Assembly: GCA_963978895.1 (NCBI GenBank)
Contig: OZ022238.1
Span: 33,781,093-33,845,092, forward strand
Length of the DNA: 64,000 nucleotides
Origin: Erpobdella octoculata
Taxonomy: Eukaryota; Annelida; Clitellata; Hirudinida; Erpobdellidae
Reading direction: 5' to 3'
In this document: positions 47,340 through 57,328 of the stretch, piece by piece
Position numbering within the stretch: the first letter of the stretch is position 1
How the letters are laid out: every line of letters starts with the position of its first letter
The notes under the pieces: generated by a model
Database searches by the model: none
Told to the model about the DNA's origin: nothing
What the model saw: only the letters and a program-made list of their open reading frames with translations
Position numbers and translations under genes: made by a program

Positions 47340-47977
47340 ACTGTTGAAAGGACGGATGAAAAAAACGACAAAGTATTTTGGACGTGTGTCAATCGATCGA
47401 AATCTTCGAAAAACAGTGAAAGTAAGTTAATGAACATCAGCGTAAGTCCTTGAACCTATTAATTAATATTATTATTTTATCAGCGTGCAGAGGAAGAGTT
47501 ATTCAAACTGGCTCCAACTACAAGGGCTCACAGTTCCATACCTGCCTACCAAACCTATCTATCCCAGAACAGAAAAACAACAGATCGGCTATTATCGAAA
47601 AAGGCAAAGCTCATCCACACATACGATCCAAACAAATTATTATGGAATCCTTGTTGGAACATAATGCCGATGCATCCGTTCTTCCAAATTACACCTCACT
47701 GAAAAGGTACTTAAGAGTCAAACCATTTTCTGCTTAGTTTGTTTATTTGCTTTAACTCGGCAAAATTGTTTCTAGACTGGTTAACAAGCACAGGCAACAA
47801 GACAGACCATCCCAGCCGGCGAGTCTAGAATCAGAAATTCTGATGCATCATCTGCCACAGAATTTTCTTATAAAAGACAAACGAATTAAAGGCGAACGGC
47901 ATTTAGTTTTAGCAACCGATAAACAGCTCGAAATCGGGAAAAATTCCAAGAATTTTTATATTGATGCTACTTTTGAG
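47340..47977 (+). pseudogene. MULE transposase, FLYWCH finger and N-terminal part
   Basis: After the TIR the reading frames give VERTDEKNDKVFWTCVNRSK and ACRGRVIQTGSNYKGSQFHT with CLPN: a WxC...C...H.C FLYWCH/WRKY-type finger, common in animal MULEs. Then VNKHRQQDRPSQP, RHLVLATDKQLEIG and NFYIDATFE, the first catalytic Asp segment of the MULE DDE domain. The exon ends at 47977 before GTATAC; the next exon is at 52904. Frameshifts are present. Confidence 0.7.
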
Positions 47978-48435
47978 GTATACTTTAAGCAGGCCCGTAG
48001 GCAGCATTTAGTGAGTAAGGGGCTATGAAAATTAGTAGGGGGGCTACTGACGAACGAAGGCACCAAAGAAGCCTGACCGCGAGCGCCGCAGGTGTGAAGC
48101 CCCTAGCGATAAGGAGATTCGCCAAAGCATTTTGTAGCATTTGACAAAAAATGGCATCCAATTTTGGATATCCTATTATTTAATTTTAGATTTTCTAAGA
48201 GTTGCAATATGTTGCTCGTAATAACAAAAATTAACAATTTCCACAGGCAATTTTGTCAAATAACAGTATGCTTGTTGTTATCCACAATCTTGATTTTTGA
48301 TGCGTGCATGGCACACCACTGGGATGACAGCACTGAATCAAATTGTCCAAATTTAATTATTGATTAAGACAACCGTTATAGTCCACAATACAGTAACTTA
48401 CTTATTTTATATTTGATAAAAACTTGTACATCTGC

Positions 48436-49088
48436 ATCAAATGCCAAGAAATCAATAAAATAAAATTGGATCTGAATATTTGTTTTGACAAAGATCAAAC
48501 CACATTATAATAAAATGTACTATTTAGTTTACTCTCTCATTTTAAGTTACTAAAACTTACTAAACATCCATTCATGTGTTACCCATAAAACTTGTCATCA
48601 GTTTCTAAACAATCTAAATATAAGATTAGATTGTATCAAGTCTATCATTAAACTTATATTGTTGAAAAGATTGTGTGGTTTGACAGTAAGCTTTAAATTG
48701 TTTCTTTGAATTAATCAGTTAAGAATAGTATTGCAGTTAATAGTATTGCAGTGTCAGACTAGCACTAAAAAATACTAAATTATGAAAATAGTTTGAATTA
48801 TTGAGAGTCATTCAAAAATCAAAAGCCAAAGTTTGTCAGCTAAGCTGAATTAGCTTCTTTCTCTGTTCTAAAACTGTAAGATTAAAGTTATTATAATATT
48901 GTAAGACTACGTCCAAGCACTGATTATGAAACTCATGACAATTTTCATGTGTAAAACATGAATGGATGTGTAGTAGCTTGAAATGAGAAACTAAACTAAA
49001 AAGTCCATTTCATTATAATATGGTTTGATCATTGTCAAGACAATTATTTGATTCCGATTTTATTTTATTGCATTCTTGGTATTTGACA
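48436..49088. repeat. Foldback with arms of about 170 bases inside hAT-1
   Basis: The left arm (CCAAGAAATCAATAAAATAA ... TCATCAGTTTC, 48436-48606) is matched by its reverse complement at the right (GAAACTCATGACAATTTTCA ... ATTTTATTGCATTCTTGG, 48915-49088) at roughly 80 percent identity. It begins directly after the stop of the hAT-1 transposase. No target duplication was seen. Confidence 0.7.
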
Positions 49089-49444
49089 GGTATCCATATC
49101 AATTGCTTTACAGAGCGATTTTTCAAATGCTAGAAGCACAAGTTTGTTTTTTCTCTCATGGGACATTGATCTTCTCTGTGGCTTAGCACTCGTGGCAGTC
49201 GCAGTGTTGGGTAAAATCATTTTTGAAATGATTTGAAATCAAAATCAAAATCGTCAAGAAAAATATGATTTCAAATCAAAATCAAATTCATTAATTAAAA
49301 ATGATTTCAAATCAAAATCACTTTTAAAAATGATTTCAAATCATCAAATCAAAATAATTTTTTTTATAAATTATTATAACACGGTAATTCAACATAATTT
49401 TGTCTATAAAATTATGTTTTAACACAATTTGATCTAAAATCACT

Positions 49445-49580
49445 TAAACAATGAAATGTGACTAAAGTTTATTCATCTTCAAAAGCAACAATTTCTCAAA
49501 TATTGAATCAGTCAAACTATTTCTTCTGTGAGTTTCAATTAAACCGGCGGAACTGAACAGTCTTTCAACAGGAGCTGACG
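49445..49580 (-). pseudogene. hAT-2 transposase dimerisation segment
   Basis: Minus strand reads [38 protein letters not shown] and LKMNKL, closely similar to the remnant at 33.9-34.07 kb. The rest of the catalytic domain was not found between here and the zinc-finger ORF. Confidence 0.75.
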
Positions 49581-50426
49581 AAGGCAGTGTTGTATTATAT
49601 CGTATGAACACTTTTTTTAATCAATGTATATGAACTAAAAATTGCAAAAGTGCTGTCAACATCCGATAAATAGTTCATCGTTTTTATCTTAATGTTGTAG
49701 ACATTGTTAGAGGTACCGATGGTCTGTGAAGAACACTGGTCATCATAGTAGCCGTAGTCATTATCAATTCGTTCCAAGCTTTGACTTTTGAGTCCATCAG
49801 CAGTAGCTGACACAGATATGACGCGCATCCTTTAAATATTAAAATCAACAAAATTCAACTGCAATTGAGTTTTCGGCATATTAAGATAGCAATGTATTTG
49901 ATTTAATTGTTCGGTAGGAAAGTACGGTTTTACCGTATCTATTATAGTATTATTATAGCACGTTACCTTCAAATGACGAAGAAAATTTTGATCCTTTCCG
50001 GCTAGTTATTTAAAAAAAATTACCACAAAGTAACGAAGGCAAATTACACATTCTTACGCAATTCAAATCGCAATCTATACACAGGCACTTCGCCGTTCAC
50101 CGTTACCACTCGGCTCCCTGAGTGATGGCCGGTTTAAATAAAAATATTTTGTCGGACAACTTTAATAAAAATTTAAAAAAGATATAATTAAACAAATGTT
50201 TTTGATAAAAATTAACTAACTCTTTTTTAACTAAAAACTTAGCGAGTAAAACCGTTATCTGTTGCTGCGTTCAACTACTCCTCTCTAGTGATGGCGGTTA
50301 AATAAAAAATATTTAGTCGAACAACTTTAATTGAAATCCTAAAAAATAAATAATTAGACAAATGTTTTTTACGAAAATTAATTAATTTAGCGTAAGCTAT
50401 AAACTTCGCGACGCGAGTAAAACCGT

Positions 50427-50429
<3 letters not shown>

Positions 50430-50513
<84 letters not shown>
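50430..50513. repeat. (CT)n followed by (TA)n microsatellite
   Basis: About 42 bases of CT repeats run directly into about 40 bases of TA repeats. Confidence 0.95.
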
Positions 50514-50516
<3 letters not shown>

Positions 50517-51078
50517 AAAAGTCTATGGTTTATAAATTCGATTGTAAGCCCACAAAGCTAAATTATTCTAATTCAATGTTCGTGATAAAAACAAGTTCTA
50601 CAATTGTGCATTAAATATTTTTCCCAATGAAGTGCAGTGCTGAACAAATTTCAGTTTCATTAAATGAATACTAAAGCCAAATAAATATCCTTGACTCAAA
50701 ATTCTAACAGTAATTTATTTTCTTTCAATCAAGTTATTAGGACAATGTTAATGGTTTTTCAGACAGATTTTTAATAAGAAATATAAAAAATTTATCATGA
50801 GACGAAAAATGTATAAACTGAGCAATAAATAAACGTGAACAATCCATATAAGTTAATAAAATTTGAAAGATAAAACAGTACGCCAACTGTCGAAAATGTC
50901 TCAAAATTCTTGGATAAGTAGATGGAGCCTGATTCATGAGAAAAAACAACACCAATGTTAGTATAAATTTTTAACATAACAATAATAAAATATTGTGTAC
51001 TTAGCTTATTTATCTGGACGCTGCCTGGGACTACAATGAGGAACATAAAGAAGATTCTGTAAGGCGATGACTGCAGCT

Positions 51079-51731
51079 TCATGTCTCAATAGGCTCTTCA
51101 CCAGGAACCTCAGCAGGTTGGTCACCCAACAGCATCCTCTTCTCACAGTGATCTGGCTTCACATAACGCTCTTCGATTCTCCTTTTGGTAGCCTTCTTTG
51201 TAGACATAAAGAAACGTTTCTGAAGTACAGTCTTCTTGTTTGCTGGTTCCAGTGGCTCTTGCTGTGCACTAAATTGGTTTTTGCTTTTAACAGCATACGA
51301 CCAAGATTTTATCTTTCTGACTTGGTCGAGAATACCCCCAAGATGATCCAAGTCATTGCCAAGTCATTACCTGCAACGTTGCTAAAAGCAAATCTTTCGA
51401 CTCTAACTCTAGTAGCTTGAACCATCTTCTTGGAGGGTTGGTACTGGTGCACAGAACGCTTGTGTCGATACAAACCATGACGAGAACTATACACAGCATT
51501 GCAAATACTGCATATTTTTTTCGTCTGGTCACGGTTACGGGCTACTACACCGGTGTCACTAGCACTTGCGTAGCGCGTCTCACTCCCACCTTTCATGGGT
51601 GGCAAATCAAAATTATGACAATTTCTAAGATGCCTTATTAAATTGCTCTTCTTAAAAAAGCTTTTCTGGCACAGATCGCAACTCGGATTCATATCGAAAC
51701 TTATTACAGAGAAAACCAAATAAACAAACAC
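51079..51731 (-). pseudogene. C2H2 zinc-finger protein carried by hAT-2
   Basis: Two overlapping minus-strand frames (51309-51731 and 51079-51351) form one coding region with a frameshift near 51330. There are two C2H2 fingers: CDLCQKSFFKKSNLIRHLRN with CH, and CSICNAVYSSRHGLYRHKRS with VH. A basic C-terminal part contains FSAQQEPLEPANKKTVLQKR and KATKRRIEERY, ending EEPIET. hAT transposases normally start with a BED finger, so this is either an atypical N-terminal DNA-binding domain or a captured gene. Family not recognised. Confidence 0.5.
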
Positions 51732-52939
51732 AAAACGAAAGCGTCATACGAAAGACTCAAATTAGAGTTAAATGTGGTTTAACTCAAATTATTTTATAAA
51801 AGCCAATTGTAATTAATTTTTGTGTGTGTAAAATTATTTAATAATTTTAAATAACAACATTTATTAAATTTTTAATAAGGAATTTTGTTTTTATTTAAAC
51901 CGGCCATCACTAGAGAGCCGAGTGGTAACGGTGAACGGCGAAGTGCTTGTCAATCTATACTATCTGCCATGTTGTTAAAAACTATTTGTATAAGTTACCG
52001 CTCAAAGCGATTGTTGGCTTGGCATAGAAATAGCAGCATAGAAAAAATATGTTATGATTTTGATTTTCGAATATTAAAATAAAATCGAAAATCGTCAAAA
52101 AATGATTTCAAATCAAAATCATAATTAAACTTTGCAAAATGATTTCAAATCAAAAATCAATATTTTGATTTGAAATCGTGATTTGAAATCATTTGATTTC
52201 AAATCCTACCCAACACTGGGCAGTCGAGATGCCGAGAGTCATTGCAGCTGAATAGTCCCAATTTAGAGTAGGAAATGCATCTTTATAGTCCAGCATAAAA
52301 TCCATCATTTCCTGGAGACTGTAGCCTGGTTGAAATTTGTTTTTTAGAAACCTACTTGTAATGAGAGCCTCGTCTGCATTATATTTTTCAACATCGTCAT
52401 GCCTGTCTTGTTTTAGCAATTGCGTCAACGGTTTAAGGTCGTTGACATCTAAAAACTTGTCTGATGTTGGTAAAAGGGCAGACACTGCACAAGTCAAACC
52501 TTTAGAATAACTTAAATAACTATCAACAAAGCTCTCCATCAACTTTCCTAATATACCATCCAACATGCTAAAATAAACAGCACAAAGCTGATTCCACTCT
52601 GGTGAACACTATATTGGTCATTACAGAATCACGTAGCGTGCTAATCTGTACTTTTGCTCTTTTTTGGTATGGGTTTTACCAATTATTCATTCTACAGGCA
52701 TGCAAATTATTATTATTAATTTTATATTTAAATTTACCTTTACTTATTTATTTTTATTTATTTTTATTTAAAATTGTAGTGGGGGGGCTTACATTTTTAG
52801 TGGGGGGGGGGGCTGCAGCCCCCCGCTAGCTACGGGCCTGACTTTAAGTGCATAGTATGGTAAAATTTGAAAATATTTAGTAATTTTATTTATTTATTTA
52901 AAGGTGGTTCAACAACCTTTCTATCAGCTTTTATCAATA

Positions 52940-54483
52940 GGGGAGAACCGGACTGAATAGCCACTGTACAGAAGGGCCACTGAGATTTTCTCATTTGTTA
53001 AATTATTTTTTACGCCCATCTTTTTTTTAAAATGCGTATATATATGAACTCTTTTTTCACTGTTGTTCTTTTGTCTCTCGTGTATTTCGTTCAGCATTTA
53101 TAGAGCTTTTTGTTTTTTCGCACGAAAAAGTGAAAACGAGTCAGGTCAGAACTATTCTATTCTTATCAAATATTTAAGTTTATATTTTGTAAGATTTTTT
53201 TAGTAAATAAAGAGATGTTTGATTAATATTTTAATATAAAGTTTGGATGTCAAAAATTATTATTTTGCTCGTAGCAGACTAAAATGCTCGTACATCTCGG
53301 TTCGTACTAAATGACCACTGTAAGGTCGTACTGAATGACCATAGTTATTCAGTATTACTGAATGTTTAAATTTTCATAAATGTGTTTAGGTTCATTATTG
53401 ATCAAAATGTTAATGTAAGATAATGAAATTGTTTAATATATTAAAGACATATACATATTAATCACTACTTAATGTTGTTATGGTTATGTTTCAGAATGAG
53501 AAATAGACTATCTACAGCTGTGAATGGGGGATGGTCCCAAAAAAACATGGAAAGAGCAGTAGAAGATGTTTTGAAAGCTTGCTTGCCATATTGACAGATA
53601 CTCCTGTAAAGAATGTTTTGCAGAAAGAAAGGACAGAAAGAGATTTGAGGAGATGCAAGTTAAAAACATCAAAACTTGCAGCAAGAAGGGATATTTCTAA
53701 AAGCTTCCCAGACATCGAGCCTGACGGGAAATCAACATTCAAAAATATGCTCACCAGTTAAGATCCTCATTTTAGCATTGACAGCGCCAAGATAGAAATA
53801 GGGGATTGGTGTCTTTTTGAATATGTTTTTGACTCAAAAACCTATTATGTAGGCAAAATTGTTGAAGTAAAAGAGGATAAAGTTTCGGCTGATTTTTTGA
53901 AATTTGTATACAAAGATAAAGACACCGAAGAGGCCAAATTTTTATCTAAAGATAAAGGGATTTGTGAGGCTGATATGGATCAGATTGTTGTAAAACTAGG
54001 AGATCCAATCCTTCAAAAATCGAAGCGCAGAAATGGACATATAAATTTTTCTTTTGACTTTTCAGCATATAGTCTTGGTTTATAGGCTACAACTTTTTAA
54101 TAAAATGACCAAAAAATTTTTTATTTTTTAATTAAAATTAATAAAGATTTTTCTGTGAATTAAAATATTTTGGCTTACCATTTGTTGAGAATTGTGTCTT
54201 CTATAATAAAAATTGCATGAGTGGCTATTGAGTACTTGGGGGTGGCCATTCAATACTACCAGGTTGTACTGAATGGCCAGCCAGACATTTTGGAAGAGGT
54301 TGCGTTATTTATCGTTTTTATAAAAATGTTATAATTTGAAAAGTTTTAATGAGCGGTTTTCAGTAGTGGAATGTTTTTGCTTTCATTGTGTGAAAAATTT
54401 TTATTTCTATCACTTATAGTTTTTTTTATGATTGATTTGAATAAAAGTGTAAAATTGTCTGGCCATTAGGTACCACTCTCCCC
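52940..54483 (+). mobile_element. pogo-like DNA transposon in the MULE transposase
   Basis: TIRs begin GGGGAGAACCGGACTGAA at the left and, read in reverse, GGGGAGAGTGGTACCTAA at the right. The target dinucleotide TA is duplicated (52938-52939, 54484-54485), and the MULE frame reads straight through when the element is set aside (QLLSI then HTFIG). Subterminal copies of ACTGAATGGCCA-like sequence occur at both ends. TA duplication and the C-terminal domain suggest a Tc1/mariner-pogo type element. Confidence 0.75.
53531..54085 (+). pseudogene. pogo-like element protein, C-terminal part
   Basis: Two in-order frames with a stop between. The first contains VPKKHGKSSRRCFESLL and RTERDLRRCKLKTSKLAARR (basic, helical). 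The second contains IGDWCLFEYVFDSKTYYVGK, IVEVKEDKVSADFLKFVY and a tail ending SAYSLGL. The DWCLFEY...YYVGKI pattern looks like the small beta-barrel found at the C-terminus of some pogo/jerky-like transposases; this is from memory. The DDE catalytic domain is absent, so the element is internally deleted. Confidence 0.45.
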
Positions 54484-55629
54484 TACACACTTTTATTGGT
54501 GAAAAAATGAGTCAATGAAAATTGTCCCGGTTGTGTTTGCCATAATGTCGAAGAAAAGAGCAACCGATTATGAAGCTGTATTGCGACTGTTAAGAGATGA
54601 GAAATTTTTCTAAATGGCCAGCTTGACGGGTATGATTTGATTTATTAATTTAACAAATTACGCTTTTTGAATTATAATTCTTTTTTAGTGGACTGCTGTA
54701 TTTCCCGGCATTTGTATTAACGGTTGTTTGTTTCATTACAACCAAGCAATTATCCGTCATCTCAATGAAAGTTTTGAAACATTAAAAAATACGTTATTTA
54801 TATTGGATACGTGTTTAAATCATTTATTTCTATCACTAGAAATACGGATTGAAATCTCAATACGAGACAAAACATGCCGCATTTGATCCTGGAAAAAAAT
54901 CATGGCTCTGGCCTATTTACCTCCGGATCAAATATTCATTATATTTGAAAAAATAAATAATGAAGTGGTGTGTCCAAAAATATAAGTAAGTTTTACTATA
55001 TTATTAGTGTTTACTGTTCATACTTTTTAATAACAATGTTTTTATTTAGCAATTTATGAAATACTTTCAAAAAACGTGGCTGAATGGGTCCTATCCAGTG
55101 TCCACCTGGTCCTGTTTTGATGTCAAAATAAGAACCAACAACGACCTGGAAGGATGGAACAATGGCTTAAAGCAAATAGCCAACCACAACACAAGCCTTT
55201 ATGCTTTTTGTTCAGTTTTAGAAAAGGAGGCACGAACCATAGCTCTAATACGAGCAATTTGTGAGATTGAATCAGGTTCAAAGGGCTCAAAGAAGAGTTA
55301 CCAAAGAGTTTGAAGAACTCAACAAACTCTATCTTAATTTAAAAAAAATTGATTCAAGTCAGCTGCATAGTCAGCTAGCGAACTTTGTGTTATTTGAATT
55401 ACAAAGTTTTTATTAAATGGGCTGTTTATTTTTAATATTCTCAATTTAATTTAAATTATGACTGTACTCTAGAAATGTGAGGCTAATTAGCAAGTTATAT
55501 AGTTTTAGAATTATAGGGCCGCATAGCGATAAAAATCAAATTGCCCTGGCGAATATAACGAAACGACTTCCATTTAATCCGACACCTTTGTCTGGTATTG
55601 CAACATGGCATAAATACAACCCAGTTGCA

Positions 55630-56176
55630 ACGGTAGGAAATAACTCCGCCTCGCTAATTGCGAGCCAGTCCCAAGCCTGGAGAAAGGAGGAAGGAAAAGT
55701 AAAAAGGATCAAATTCTGATCCACGACAGGAAGTACTTAAGTGCTTCCTACATACAGCCATTAGAGTCTTAAAACACCTGGTGTAAAGGACTATAAACTA
55801 TTATAAAAAAAAAAAAAAAAAAAAACGGTAGGAAATCAAACTCCGCCTCGCTTATTGCGAGCCAGTCCCAAGCCTGGATAAAGGAGGAGGGACAGCTAAA
55901 AGGATCAAACTTAGATCCACGACAGGAAGCATTTAGGTGCTTCCTACATACAGCTATTTCAGTCTTAAAACACTTGGTGTAAAGGACTATAAACTATTAT
56001 AAAAAAAAAAAAAAAAAAAACGGTAGGAAATCAACTCCGCCTCGCTAATTGCGAGCCAGTCCCAAGCCTGGAGAAAGGAGGAGGGAAAAGTTATGATCCA
56101 CAACAGGAAGTACTTAGCTGCTTCCTACATACAGACATTTCAGTCTTAAAACACATGGTGTAAAGGACTATAAACT

Positions 56177-56220
<44 letters not shown>

Positions 56221-56389
56221 GGTAGGAAAAAACTCCGCCTCGCTAATTGCGAGCCAGTCCCAAGCCTGGATGAAGGAGGAGGGACAGTTAAAAGGATCAA
56301 ACTTTGATCCACGACAGGAAGTACTTATGTGCTTCCTACATACAGCCAATTCAGTCTTAAAACACTTGGTGTAAAGGACTATAAACTAT

Positions 56390-56420
<31 letters not shown>

Positions 56421-56921
56421 CGGTAGGAAAAACTCCGCCTTGCTTTTGCAAGCCAGTCCCAAGCCTGGAGAAAGGAGGAGGGGAAAGTTAAAAAGATCAA
56501 ATTAAGATCCACGACAGGAAGTACTTAGGTGTTTCCAACATACAGCCATTTTAGTCTTAAAACACCTGGTGTAAAGGACTATAAACTATTACAATAAAAC
56601 GGTAGGAAAAACTCCGCCTCGCTAATTGCGAGCCAGTCCCAAGCCTGGAGAAAGGAGGAGGGAAAAGTTATGATCCACAACAGGAAGTACTTAGCTGCTT
56701 CCTACATACAGACATTTCAGTCTTAAAACACATGGTGTAAAGGACTATAAACTATTATAAAAAAAAAAAAAAAAAAAAAAACGGTAGGAAAGTCCCAAGC
56801 CTGGAGAAAGGAGGAGGGAAAAGTTAAAAGGATCAAATTATGATCCACGACTGGTAGTACTTAGGTGCTTCTGACACAGCCGTTTCAGTCTTAAAACACT
56901 TGGTGTAAAGGACTATAAACT

Positions 56922-56955
<34 letters not shown>

Positions 56956-57295
56956 CGGTAGGAAAGAACTCCGCCTCGCTAATTGCGAGCCAGTCCCAAG
57001 CCTGGAGAAAGGAAGAGGGAAAAGTTATGATCCACAACAGAAAGTACTTAGCTGCTTCCTACATACAGACATTTCAGTCTTAAAACACATGGTGTAAAGG
57101 ACTATAAACTATTATAAAAAAAAAAAAACGGTAGGAAAGAACTCCGCCTTGCTTTTGCAAGCCAGTCCCAAGCCTGGAGAAAGGAGGAGGGGAATGTTAA
57201 AAAGATCAACTTATGATCCACAACAGGAAGTACTTAGGTGCTTCCAGCATACAGCCATTTTAGTCTTAAAACACCTGGTGTAAAGGACTATAAAC

Positions 57296-57328
<33 letters not shown>

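Larger units (their letters stand above)
49202..52218 (-). mobile_element. hAT-2 transposon nested in hAT-1
   Basis: TIRs CAGTGTTGGGTAAAATC and the complementary TACCCAACACTG with an exact 8-bp duplication GGCAGTCG (49194-49201, 52219-52226). The subterminal regions on both sides are full of ATGATTTCAAATCAAAATC repeats, as in the relative at 34.1-34.3 kb. It carries a hAT C-terminus and a C2H2 finger frame, both on the minus strand. Length 3017 bases. Confidence 0.92.
49083..52566 (-). pseudogene. hAT-1 transposase C-terminal half, split by hAT-2
   Basis: Minus-strand frame from 52566: MLDGILGKLMESFVDSYLS, CAVSALLPTSDKFLDV, EALITSRFLKNKFQPGYSL, FPTLNWDYSAAMTLGISTA. It stops at the hAT-2 border (52227) and resumes at 49193 with TSAKPQRRSMSHERKNKLVL and LAFEKSLCKAIDMD. 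This is the dimerisation region in which the usual ERSFS segment is altered (AKPQRRS). No upstream catalytic part is visible. Confidence 0.75.
47990..52840 (-). mobile_element. hAT-1 transposon in an intron of the MULE transposase
   Basis: Perfect TIRs CAGGCCCGTAG and CTACGGGCCTG and the exact 8-bp duplication ACTTTAAG (47982-47989, 52841-52848). The insertion lies four bases past the splice donor of the MULE exon. It contains a hAT C-terminal frame on the minus strand and is itself split by hAT-2. Without hAT-2 its length is about 1.8 kb, so it is internally deleted. Confidence 0.9.
52904..55390 (+). pseudogene. MULE transposase, catalytic and C-terminal part, split by a pogo-like element
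   Basis: The exon resumes at 52904 (VVQQPFYQLLSI) after an AG acceptor, is split at 52939 by the pogo-like insertion, and continues at 54484 (HTFIGEK; then VPVVFAIMSKKRATDYEAV). WTAVFPGICINGCLFHYNQA at about 54690 is the conserved MULE FPG...CxFH segment. The last exon 55055-55313 has YFQKTWLNGSYPVSTW and RTNNDLEGWNNGLK, the C-terminal MULE motif, ending near 55390. GT-AG gaps separate the parts; frameshifts and a stop after KMSQ disable it. Confidence 0.75.

Noticed and set aside
47149..47340. A 63-codon frame left of the MULE transposase
   Set aside because: It lies within the MULE terminal inverted repeat and has its complement at 55.45-55.64 kb, so it is not coding.
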